Assembly: GCF_002943755.1 (NCBI RefSeq)
Contig: NZ_MQUB01000001.1
Location: forward strand, 1,166,501-1,230,500
DNA length: 64,000 nucleotides
Reading direction: 5' to 3'
From: Aureitalea marina
GTDB taxonomy: Bacteria > Bacteroidota > Bacteroidia > Flavobacteriales > Flavobacteriaceae
The notes under the pieces were generated by a model that was not told the origin of the DNA, searched no databases, and saw only the letters and a program-made list of their open reading frames with translations. Both the position numbers and the translations under genes were made by a program. Position 1 is the first letter of the stretch, and each line of letters opens with the position of its first letter. This document shows, piece after piece, positions 54,356 through 61,804 of the stretch.

Positions 54356-55522
54356 TTGAAAAGACGTCAATTTTTAACACTAACAGGTACCTTAACTGGT
54401 GGTTATTTACTTGTTCCTCAGTTTTTACATGCGCTTGGAGGAAGAACTGGATTATCTCGCTCAAATGGGATTGTAGTATTTCTTCAGCTCGATGGAGGGA
54501 ATGACGGACTAAATACATTAATTCCGTTCAGTGATTCTCTCTATTACACGTTTCGGCCCAATATTTCTATTTCTCGAGAGCAGGTAATTAGGATAAATCG
54601 TGACCTTGGATGGCATCCCAGACTAGAAGGAATAGCATCGATTCAACAAGCTGGCCATCTCACCGTAATTCAAAACGTCGGTTATCCTAATCCTAATAGA
54701 TCACACTTTCGCAGCCAGGAGATTTGGGAAACCGCAAGTGACTCGAACATTTATATGGACAAAGGTTGGCTGGGAAGATACCTCGATATCCAATGCGAAG
54801 ATATTGAACCGGTTGCCGGGGTGACAATTAATTCTGCCGATAATCTTGCCCTTACAGGCTCACGACCAAATAGTATTACGGTAAATAACCCCAACCAATT
54901 CAAACCACTTTTTAACGGTAAGGCAAATACGACTGCCAGCGATAACCCACAATTGGATTTTGTACGAAGGATTGCCTTCAGCACCAAACAAGGCGCAGAT
55001 TTGATACGTGATGCCATGAACAAGAGTTCAGACACGGGCTATTATCCTTCAACTAAACTTGGTCGAAATTTACAGTGGATCGCCAGACTGATCAAAGGTG
55101 ATCTAAGCACGAGGGTTTTTTACACCTCTCAAAAAGGTTATGACACTCATCACAATCAGTTGAATGAGCACGCCAAGCAGCTGAAACAATTGGACCAGGC
55201 GATATACGCCTTCTACCGAGACCTTAAGTCAAGTGATTTGCTCAATGACGTCACTCTAGTCATTTTCTCCGAATTTGGCAGACGAGTTAAAGATAATGGG
55301 GGTGGCACTGATCACGGTAAGGCTGCACCGATGATGATAATCGGAGGAAAAACAAAAGGAAACATCATTGGGACGAATCCGGATCTATTTCATTTGGACA
55401 AAGGAGATCTAATCCACAAAATTGATTTTCGATCCGTCTATGCCAGCATATTGAACGACAAACTTGCCTTTGACCCGAGCAAGATAAATATTAAGCAAAA
55501 AGCCTTGAGTGGATTGTTCTAA
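54356..55522 (+). CDS. DUF1501 family Tat-exported protein
   Basis: 388 residues from a TTG start two bases after the DUF1800 stop. A twin-arginine-like signal (KRRQFLTLTGTLTGGYLLVP) precedes a sulfatase/alkaline-phosphatase-like fold: VVFLQLDGGNDGLNTLIP (usual start of DUF1501), GYDTHHNQ, and VIFSEFGRRVKDNGGGTDHG with the metal-binding type Asp and His. It is thought to be an exported hydrolase partner of DUF1800. The substrate is not known. Confidence 0.9.
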   Translation: MKRRQFLTLTGTLTGGYLLVPQFLHALGGRTGLSRSNGIVVFLQLDGGNDGLNTLIPFSDSLYYTFRPNISISREQVIRINRDLGWHPRLEGIASIQQAGHLTVIQNVGYPNPNRSHFRSQEIWETASDSNIYMDKGWLGRYLDIQCEDIEPVAGVTINSADNLALTGSRPNSITVNNPNQFKPLFNGKANTTASDNPQLDFVRRIAFSTKQGADLIRDAMNKSSDTGYYPSTKLGRNLQWIARLIKGDLSTRVFYTSQKGYDTHHNQLNEHAKQLKQLDQAIYAFYRDLKSSDLLNDVTLVIFSEFGRRVKDNGGGTDHGKAAPMMIIGGKTKGNIIGTNPDLFHLDKGDLIHKIDFRSVYASILNDKLAFDPSKINIKQKALSGLF

Positions 55523-56058
55523 CCCGGATTGTCAGCTGCCTTCAAGGGTTCAATATAACCATCAAAGCTCATAAAATCCCGGGCACTACTGGAGACGGTT
55601 ACGGAAGCACCTCCGCCGGCACCAATTCGCATGATCAATTCGTAGGTCTCAGGACCGGTCTTGTGGGTAAAACGGTAGTTGATCTTCCTTTTCTTTTCGT
55701 CATATCGAACCTCCCAGTTCTCCATATCCCCCTTAAACAAAATGCCGCCGTTATTACTGTTGGCTATTCGTCCATTGTAAACACGACCAAAATACTGTAG
55801 GAAGGTATCAACACGGTTTTCCTCTATCCGTACATAATTGTTATTCCCATTCAGGTCTAGGCGACCGCCTGTTTGCGGTTGACCCCAAACAGCAACAAAC
55901 TGGAAATTCCCAGATTCTACCAGATCCTTTATCTGATTGTACACTTGATCTTTTTGGAAATTGCGAAGTTGACGGCCACTTAAGGAATCAACCTGCCCTA
56001 TGGCCACGGGAGTGGTCATCAGAAGAAGTAATATCGCGATCAGAGCCGGCCGCATCAT
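55519..56058 (-). CDS. DUF4251 domain secreted protein
   Basis: 179 residues with signal peptide (ALIAILLLLMTTPVAIGQ). The mature part matches DUF4251: VESGNFQFVAVWGQPQTGGRLDL, NYVRIEENRVDTFLQYFGRVYNG and SARDFMSFDGYIEPL. A small beta-barrel-like periplasmic family limited mainly to Bacteroidota; role unknown. Its 3' end overlaps the DUF1501 stop by 4 bp. Confidence 0.88.
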   Translation of the reverse strand: MMRPALIAILLLLMTTPVAIGQVDSLSGRQLRNFQKDQVYNQIKDLVESGNFQFVAVWGQPQTGGRLDLNGNNNYVRIEENRVDTFLQYFGRVYNGRIANSNNGGILFKGDMENWEVRYDEKKRKINYRFTHKTGPETYELIMRIGAGGGASVTVSSSARDFMSFDGYIEPLKAADNPG

Positions 56059-56227
56059 GAGCGAATCGTTTTTGTTTAAGCATCAAAATTGATGCCAACC
56101 TATAAAAAAGACGAGGTCCAAAGGTGTTTTGTTACATGTTAAGGCCATTTATTCGAAAAATTTATCCAATTGGTGATGAATTGAAGCGAAAATTGATATT
56201 TTCAGTTTCAAATTATTGCTTGAAAAC

Positions 56228-56635
56228 ATGAAACATTCCTTTCTTACAATTTTACTTGTGTTACTGCCCATGATTTCATTTACTTCTTACGGTCAGAACA
56301 GCCCCGAAGCAGTGGTTCAGGCCCAATTAGAATCCTATAACCGAGGCGACCTGGATGCCTTTATGGCGACCTTCGATCCGCAGGTGATATTTACCGATGC
56401 TTCTGGCGAGATCACCATGCAAGGAGCCGAAGCTGTTCGTGAAAGGTATAAGTCCTATTTTGAAGCATCGCCCAATCTTCATTCAGAAATACAAACCAGA
56501 ATAGTGCAAGGAGATTTCGTTATTGATCATGAGCATATTACAGGTCGGTATGGAAATCCTGAGATTTACGAATTGGTCCTGGTGTTCCGAGTTAAACTAG
56601 GAAAGATCGTGCGGGTGACCGTCTACGGGAAATGA
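56228..56635 (+). CDS. Secreted SnoaL/NTF2-like protein
   Basis: 135 residues from ATG 56228; a TTG 12 bp upstream is a weaker choice. Signal peptide SFLTILLVLLPMISFTSYGQ, then an NTF2-like cone: EAVVQAQLESYNRGDLDAFMATFDP, EAVRERYKSYFEASP, GDFVIDHEHITGR and ELVLVFRVKLGKIVRV. Such proteins bind or isomerise small hydrophobic molecules; no ligand can be named. Monocistronic. Confidence 0.85.
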   Translation: MKHSFLTILLVLLPMISFTSYGQNSPEAVVQAQLESYNRGDLDAFMATFDPQVIFTDASGEITMQGAEAVRERYKSYFEASPNLHSEIQTRIVQGDFVIDHEHITGRYGNPEIYELVLVFRVKLGKIVRVTVYGK

Positions 56636-56738
56636 TGCGTCATCCCATGTGGTTATACACCAGTAAGTTGTAGCCGGTCGAACTGAATAGGCTATTATTT
56701 TGTACTTTTCAAATTCATAGAATTCAAACACCAAACCG

Positions 56739-58049
56739 ATGCGCGCTAAACTATTTTCCCTCTCTATCATCCTTATACTGATGAATGCATTTCAAAGCTG
56801 TAAGCAAGAAAACAACTCCTCTGAAGATCCGACTATGGCTATGGCCAAAGAGATTCACGACCGGGTAATTACACTAGATACCCACTGTGATATTAATGTT
56901 GACAATTTCACAACAGATAAGAATTATACCCAAGAACTTTCGACTCAGGTCGATCTGCCCAAAATGAAGGAAGGCGGATTGGATGTTGCCTGGTTTATCG
57001 TTTATACTGGCCAGGATTCGTTAAATGATGCTGGTTACGCTAAGGCATACGAGAACGCTATGGCCAAATTTGAGGCCATTCATCGTTTGGTAGATGAATA
57101 TGCCCCGGATGAAATCGGTCTGGCCTTAAGCTCGGATGATGTCCGGCGTCTTCAGTCCGAGGACAAGCTAGTTGCCATGATTGGAATCGAGAATGGTTAT
57201 CCGGTGGGTACAGACATTGGTAATGTGAAGAAATTCGCCGAAATGGGTGCCCGCTATATGTCCCTTTCTCATAACGGCCACAGTCAACTTTGCGATAGCA
57301 ATACCGGGGAGGCAGATGACGTTTGGCTCCATAATGGCCTCAGCGATCTGGGAAAAGAGGTCGTCGCAGAGATGAACAAATGGGGCATTATGATCGATGT
57401 CTCTCACCCTTCCAAGGAATCCATGCGCCAAATGATCGAGCTAACCAAAGCACCGATAATTGCATCACATTCTTCGGCCAGAGCCCTGTGTGATCACAGT
57501 CGCAACCTGGATGACGAGCAATTGATGTGGCTAAAGGAAAACGGCGGTGTTGTTCAAACAGTTGCGTTCAAGTCTTACCTCAATACCGAGAAAAGTGAGA
57601 AAAGGGCTGAAGCCGAAACAGAGATCATGAAAGAGATCGCCGACTCCATGGGAATCGAATGGCTAGAGCGTGCCCAGGTCATGGCGCTGCCGGCAGACGA
57701 ACGCAATGCCTATATTCAAACCTATTACAGGATGTTACCGGTTCAAAAGAAAAAGATCGCAGAACGTGATGACCTTCCACCCGGTGTTAATGTATCAGAT
57801 TTTGTAGATCACATTGACTACTTGGTCGAGAAGATCGGAATTGATCATGTTGGGATATCCAGTGACTTTGACGGCGGTGGAGGAATCGTTGGCTGGAGTG
57901 ATGCATCGGAAACCTTCAATGTAACCTTGGAATTGGTCAAACGTGGGTATACTGAGGAACAGATCGAGAAACTATGGAGCGGAAACTTGTTAAGAGTTTT
58001 GGACGAGGTGCAACAAGTTGCTCAGGAGTTACAGGCAGTTCGTGGATAA
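56739..58049 (+). CDS. Membrane dipeptidase (peptidase M19) lipoprotein
   Basis: 436 residues with lipobox FQSC after a hydrophobic start. M19 zinc ligands: DTHCDIN (His-x-Asp), the bridging Glu in IGIENGYPVG, and HPSKESM and ASHSSARALCDHSRN with the two His. DHVGISSDFDGGGG near the end is also diagnostic. The enzyme cleaves dipeptides, often with a D-residue or in a modified form, in the periplasm or at the outer membrane. Confidence 0.93.
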   Translation: MRAKLFSLSIILILMNAFQSCKQENNSSEDPTMAMAKEIHDRVITLDTHCDINVDNFTTDKNYTQELSTQVDLPKMKEGGLDVAWFIVYTGQDSLNDAGYAKAYENAMAKFEAIHRLVDEYAPDEIGLALSSDDVRRLQSEDKLVAMIGIENGYPVGTDIGNVKKFAEMGARYMSLSHNGHSQLCDSNTGEADDVWLHNGLSDLGKEVVAEMNKWGIMIDVSHPSKESMRQMIELTKAPIIASHSSARALCDHSRNLDDEQLMWLKENGGVVQTVAFKSYLNTEKSEKRAEAETEIMKEIADSMGIEWLERAQVMALPADERNAYIQTYYRMLPVQKKKIAERDDLPPGVNVSDFVDHIDYLVEKIGIDHVGISSDFDGGGGIVGWSDASETFNVTLELVKRGYTEEQIEKLWSGNLLRVLDEVQQVAQELQAVRG

Positions 58050-58107
58050 TCCTTAAAGAACAGTTCGATTCAGAATCAAGCGAGTCTGACATCTTAGGAT
58101 CTTTTTT

Positions 58108-58134
58108 GTTTTGGGGTCCCCCCACCCATTGCAA
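58108..58134. repeat. GGGGTCCCC element, second copy
   Basis: GTTTTGGGGTCCCCCCACCC followed by a spacer and TGCAA. It matches 36247-36274 except for one C in the run and two or three spacer bases. Both copies lie 55-75 bp downstream of a plus-strand gene and next to a T-rich run. Confidence 0.55.
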
Positions 58135-58218
58135 ACTACTAGTTTTTCTGTACCTAACCATTGAAAAATATAGCGCCTTCCTACAATTCAAGAATAAGAG
58201 AGCGCTTTTTGCAGGTTA

Positions 58219-58929
58219 TTATCCTTTTGAATCGATCTCCTGATCGATCAATTCAAGAATGGCATCTATTTCCTCCAATGCCCTTTGATAAACCTGGTCC
58301 TTCTCGTTCATGACGTGCAAGGCCAGAATGAACATATTTTGAGACTCAAAACTGTAAAGTAAATCGGGGTTCTCTACCTTGCTATTTGAGAATCGGATGG
58401 TCTTATTCAAGTGAGGAATAAGGCTCATCACCGCATCAAAATGAATGGTCTGCATGCGGTTCAGATAGAAATAAGTCTCCTCCAATCGGCGAATTCTCTC
58501 AATGATCCCGTCATTTTGAAGCAGTTTAATATCTCCACTTTTGATAAGGGCCTCATAGATATTGCCCTTTCGATCCATATCCGAATAATTGATCAGACCT
58601 ATCATGATATTGCCCAAGGAATCCAGTTGGCTTTAATCTTGACGTTCGATCAGGTCTACACCATACCTAAACGAAGGAATAAATGAAGCGTTATAGTCCA
58701 CTACAGATTCTATGCTCCTGGCGTACTCATTGAGTAGCTGTTTTGTTTTGCGGTAGTAGGCTTGCTCGGCTTTGCGATCGGCCATCTCATCACTTTTGTT
58801 ATTGATGCTCAAAGCGATGAGGATTCCAATCACTACCAAGATAATTTCACCAATGGCATATTGAAGGTATTTGACCGTTTTACCCCGGTTCAAGAGATCC
58901 TGTCTAATTTTGCGAAAAAATTTGATTAT
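58219..58929 (-). pseudogene. DUF6090 family membrane protein, broken
   Basis: The family N-terminus (IIKFFRKIRQDLLNRGKTVKYL) is present, but its start codon position at 58929 is ATA, with a stop two codons before it. The membrane helix YAIGEIILVVIGILIALSINN follows. An in-frame TAA at 58633-58635 then splits the protein between DLIERQD and SQLDSLGNIMIG, after which the same frame runs to 58219. Two separate lesions (lost start and internal stop, no homopolymer) argue for a true pseudogene. Confidence 0.75.
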
Positions 58930-58975
58930 CGATCAGAATAGAAAGGGGGCGCCCTAGCGCTTACTAGGCCTGTTT

Positions 58976-59182
58976 TTAGTTTGAGTCACTTTTTTCTAGG
59001 AAGAATAGTTCATTGACCGGTTTTCCAAACTCCGCAGATAACTTCAGCGCTAATACGGTCGAGGGTACATAACGCCCCTTCTCTATGGAGTTAATGGTCT
59101 GACGAGAGACTCCGATCCGCTCGGCCAGAGCCTCTTGGGTCAGGTCCTGTATGGCCCGTTCTATTTTAAGTCGATTGGTCAT
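58976..59182 (-). CDS. XRE-family small transcriptional regulator
   Basis: 68 residues, one helix-turn-helix domain: LTQEALAERIGVSRQTINSIE, then KGRYVPSTVLALKLSAEFG, as in YozG/PBSX-type regulators. Its ATG overlaps the end of the membrane protein gene by 4 bp. The promoter carries two matching TGTAAA-type sites, so the regulator probably represses its own operon. Confidence 0.92.
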   Translation of the reverse strand: MTNRLKIERAIQDLTQEALAERIGVSRQTINSIEKGRYVPSTVLALKLSAEFGKPVNELFFLEKSDSN

Positions 59183-59616
59183 AAACAGGCCCGCTTGAAT
59201 TGTTTGAAGAACAGTAACTGCACGATCAGCATGAAAACGAGCACCTGGAAATAGCTCATATCCGTATTGGGATTTTCCGAACCCAATAACCAGGCCACTC
59301 CGAAGTTTACATAAGGCTGCACAATGGCATAGATCACACCAGAAACAAAGGCTATCCCATAAGATTGAGCCCGAATGGAAGCCATCATCTCATCCTCCAC
59401 TTTTTCCTTGGATATGGAAATGATCAGCAGGCCGATCAGCATGATATTTGCCAACAAAGGTTTCACCCACTCTGGTTCGTCTACAAATCGTTTTACGAGC
59501 ATCAAGACAAAGGCCGCTATGGCGATAGTCAGACCAACCTTTTTCCAGCTGTGTGGAAGATGGAACTTACGTAGTCGTCTAAACAATCGCCTGTCATATT
59601 CTATGATCTTCTTCAT
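59179..59616 (-). CDS. Membrane protein paired with the XRE regulator
   Basis: 145 residues, four membrane segments: VGLTIAIAAFVLMLVK, VKPLLANIMLIGLLIISISK, GIAFVSGVIYAIVQPYVNFG and VLVFMLIVQLLFFKQF. The N-terminal 28 residues are basic and cytoplasmic. Such membrane-protein/XRE pairs are common in Bacteroidota and Firmicutes, with the small regulator second in the operon. Function unknown. Confidence 0.85.
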   Translation of the reverse strand: MKKIIEYDRRLFRRLRKFHLPHSWKKVGLTIAIAAFVLMLVKRFVDEPEWVKPLLANIMLIGLLIISISKEKVEDEMMASIRAQSYGIAFVSGVIYAIVQPYVNFGVAWLLGSENPNTDMSYFQVLVFMLIVQLLFFKQFKRACL

Positions 59617-59624
59617 ACACTATA

Positions 59625-59684
59625 TGTAAAGTACATTATATCTTTTGACAAATATACATATCTTTTTGTAAAATATACTTTACA
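59625..59684 (-). promoter_or_regulatory. Two operator-like sites of the XRE operon
   Basis: TGTAAAGTACATTATA at 59625-59640 and TGTAAAATATACTTTACA at 59667-59684. The second is an inverted repeat, TGTAAA-N6-TTTACA; the first is an imperfect version. They lie 8 and 50 bp before the operon's start codon and also face the gene ending at 59702. Confidence 0.65.
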
Positions 59685-59701
59685 TTATGAAATAAAATTT
59701 T

Positions 59702-60361
59702 TTACTCCTTCAACACTTGTATAGTTGCCTTATAGCCGGTCAGCAAATTCCATTCCTTGGCCGAGATGATCTCCCCATCGTCATTATAGACATGTAATTC
59801 TGCGGTATTAGGTCCCGAATCACCCTGATTCAAGGCCTGGAATTCGATGGTATTCACTCCCTCATCCAAGGCTACAGATATGCCCTTGAATCCACTTCCC
59901 AGGTACACCTGCGATTGCACGATATCCCCATTGACGAAGACGCGAATCATGTCCCCATCCACGTATTCGTGATCCCTGTACATAACCTTGACAAAATCCG
60001 AACCTGTAGAGAACTGTCCCAGGTTTTGATCCCTGGCATATTCCTCTGTCGCCTGTTTATCCTTGGTAAAATACTTGGGGGTAAGGTCTACGTTGTTATT
60101 CTCCATCAAGCCATCGTCCTTGGTCATATCCAATGGTTCTTCCTTTTCTTCCAGGTTGACATTGCGAGGGTCGAAGTTATCCCGGGTGATGGACAATGAA
60201 GGTTTTTCTTTAGCTGGCAACCTAAGGCCTTCCTGACTGCGAAAATTATCCTCTGTCTGTTCAAATTGGACCGACTTATTGGACTGATCCAATTGAGCAT
60301 GTAGCGGTAAGCAGATTACCGCTAGTAGTAGGAAGATCAATAGATTTTTCACAACTATCAT
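59702..60361 (-). CDS. Secreted hypothetical protein
   Basis: 219 residues with signal peptide (LLIFLLLAVICLPLHAQ). A charged, low-complexity first half (EEKEEPLDMTKDDGLMENNN) is followed by a compact beta domain (GDMIRVFVNGDIVQSQVYLG, GVNTIEFQALNQGDSGPNTAEL, TGYKATIQVLKE). The type is often seen in Flavobacteriaceae, but I recognise no named family. It ends 18 bp from the XRE operators and starts 22 bp after the SDR gene stop, so it may be co-transcribed with it. Confidence 0.78.
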   Translation of the reverse strand: MIVVKNLLIFLLLAVICLPLHAQLDQSNKSVQFEQTEDNFRSQEGLRLPAKEKPSLSITRDNFDPRNVNLEEKEEPLDMTKDDGLMENNNVDLTPKYFTKDKQATEEYARDQNLGQFSTGSDFVKVMYRDHEYVDGDMIRVFVNGDIVQSQVYLGSGFKGISVALDEGVNTIEFQALNQGDSGPNTAELHVYNDDGEIISAKEWNLLTGYKATIQVLKE

Positions 60362-60383
60362 TTTATCAAGAATCGGGCCATGG

Positions 60384-61112
60384 TTATTTCCTGGCAGAGG
60401 GTGGCACTGTTGGTCTCACCTCTATTTTGCTAGGCAAGGTACGGGGGTGGATCTTCAACAGATCGACCACAATCTGACCCAGATCCTCGATCTGGATCTT
60501 CCAGGCGTCCTCCTCATTGGGCACATGATTATTAAAGTAAGTGGCTACAGAGCCAGGCATAATGGTGGTCGACTTGATCTCGTGTTTTCTAAGGTCGATC
60601 ATGGCCGCCTGGGTAAATCCAGTCAAGCCGAATTTACTGGCATTGTAGGCGGCACCTGCACCAAAGAAGTTTGTTCCTGCCAGGCTGGAGATGGTAATAT
60701 AATAGCCTTTATTAGCGATCAGCTGGTCCAGTGTTGCTTTAAGTGTATAGAATGGGCCACTCAAGTTGGTGTCGATGGTTTCCTTCCACTGCTCGATGGT
60801 CAGATCTTCAACCGAGGCAAAATGTCCCAATCCGGCATTGGCGATCACAAAATCGATGCGCCCAAATTCGGATACTGCAAGTGTAACCGCTTGCTGTTGG
60901 CTCTCAAAACTCCTTACGTCCGATGAGATTCCGATCGCTTTGGCAGTGCCGCTATAGGTACTGTTCAGTTCGCTAGCCACTTCCTGAGCGCTGGCAGCAT
61001 TCCGACCAGTTATGGCCACATGAATGCCCTCCTGCATCATGGCTTGGGCTATCCCAAGGCCAATTCCTTTGGTCCCACCGGTAATAAAAGCAACTTTTCC
61101 AGTCAATTCCAT
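60384..61112 (-). CDS. Short-chain dehydrogenase/reductase
   Basis: 242 residues. The N-terminal TGGTKGIGLGIAQAM, then NAGLGHFASVEDL and the catalytic Ser and Tyr-x3-Lys in TISSLAGTNFFGAGAAYNASKFG; the conserved TTIMPGSVAT follows. Classical 3-oxoacyl-ACP-reductase-like SDR; substrate cannot be told. It is divergent from the VanX-like gene. Confidence 0.9.
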   Translation of the reverse strand: MELTGKVAFITGGTKGIGLGIAQAMMQEGIHVAITGRNAASAQEVASELNSTYSGTAKAIGISSDVRSFESQQQAVTLAVSEFGRIDFVIANAGLGHFASVEDLTIEQWKETIDTNLSGPFYTLKATLDQLIANKGYYITISSLAGTNFFGAGAAYNASKFGLTGFTQAAMIDLRKHEIKSTTIMPGSVATYFNNHVPNEEDAWKIQIEDLGQIVVDLLKIHPRTLPSKIEVRPTVPPSARK

Positions 61113-61167
61113 TTCGACGATTTAGACCTCAAAGGTACAACCCCCAAGATAATGGCCTCTTATAATT

Positions 61168-61797
61168 ATGCTAAATTTGAAGATGGTGAAATTCCTAGCT
61201 CGCTATTTACCTCTGTTGCTCCTGACGGTGAATTGCCTCGCACAGCAGGAGCTCCCCGACGGTTTGGTTGATATCTCAGATCAGATCAGCCTGGATGTTC
61301 GATATGCTACCACAGCCAACTTTACGGGTGAGGTATTATATCCTTGCCAGAAATGTGTTCTGAAGAAAGTAGCGGCAGATGCTCTGCTGGAAGTCAACAC
61401 TTACTTTGAAGAACAAGGATTTCAATTAAGGATATTTGATTGCTACAGACCCCTGGACATTCAACGGTTGATGTGGAAGGTCTATCCAGACCCCAACTAT
61501 GTGGCCAATCCAGACAAGATTGGATCTGTACACAACCGAGGTTATGCGGTCGACCTTACTTTGGAAACTTTAGATGGACAAGCCTTGGACATGGGGACTG
61601 ACTACGATCACTTTGGTCCAGAAGCCCACTGGGACTATGCCGGTCTTAGTGAAAGTCAGCAGAGGAATCGGGGGATCTTACTGGAGGGAATGAAGCGGTT
61701 CGGTTTTAATCCGATCCGGACCGAATGGTGGCACTTTAGCTATAAAAAGAACAGCGGAGATGCTTTAAACACTCCGCTGCCCTGCAAATTAGATTAA
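61168..61797 (+). CDS. D-Ala-D-Ala dipeptidase (VanX/DdpX-like, peptidase M15)
   Basis: 209 residues; an alternative start is the fifth codon after (61183). Signal peptide LARYLPLLLLTVNCLAQQ. VanX zinc site: GSVHNRGYAVDLTL (His and Asp of SxHxxGxAxD) and TEWWHFSYK (Glu-x-x-His type). FDCYRPLDIQ matches the conserved Arg region. It hydrolyses D-Ala-D-Ala in the periplasm, probably for wall recycling rather than vancomycin resistance, since no vanHA genes are near. Confidence 0.92.
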   Translation: MLNLKMVKFLARYLPLLLLTVNCLAQQELPDGLVDISDQISLDVRYATTANFTGEVLYPCQKCVLKKVAADALLEVNTYFEEQGFQLRIFDCYRPLDIQRLMWKVYPDPNYVANPDKIGSVHNRGYAVDLTLETLDGQALDMGTDYDHFGPEAHWDYAGLSESQQRNRGILLEGMKRFGFNPIRTEWWHFSYKKNSGDALNTPLPCKLD

Positions 61798-61804
61798 TCA
61801 AGTC

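Noticed and set aside
58060-58090. GTTCGATTC resembling a tRNA T-arm
   Set aside because: No acceptor stem, D-arm or anticodon arm can be folded around it.
61168-61797. Vancomycin resistance determinant
   Set aside because: VanX-like enzymes without vanH/vanA genes are common in Gram-negative wall recycling; no resistance cluster is present.
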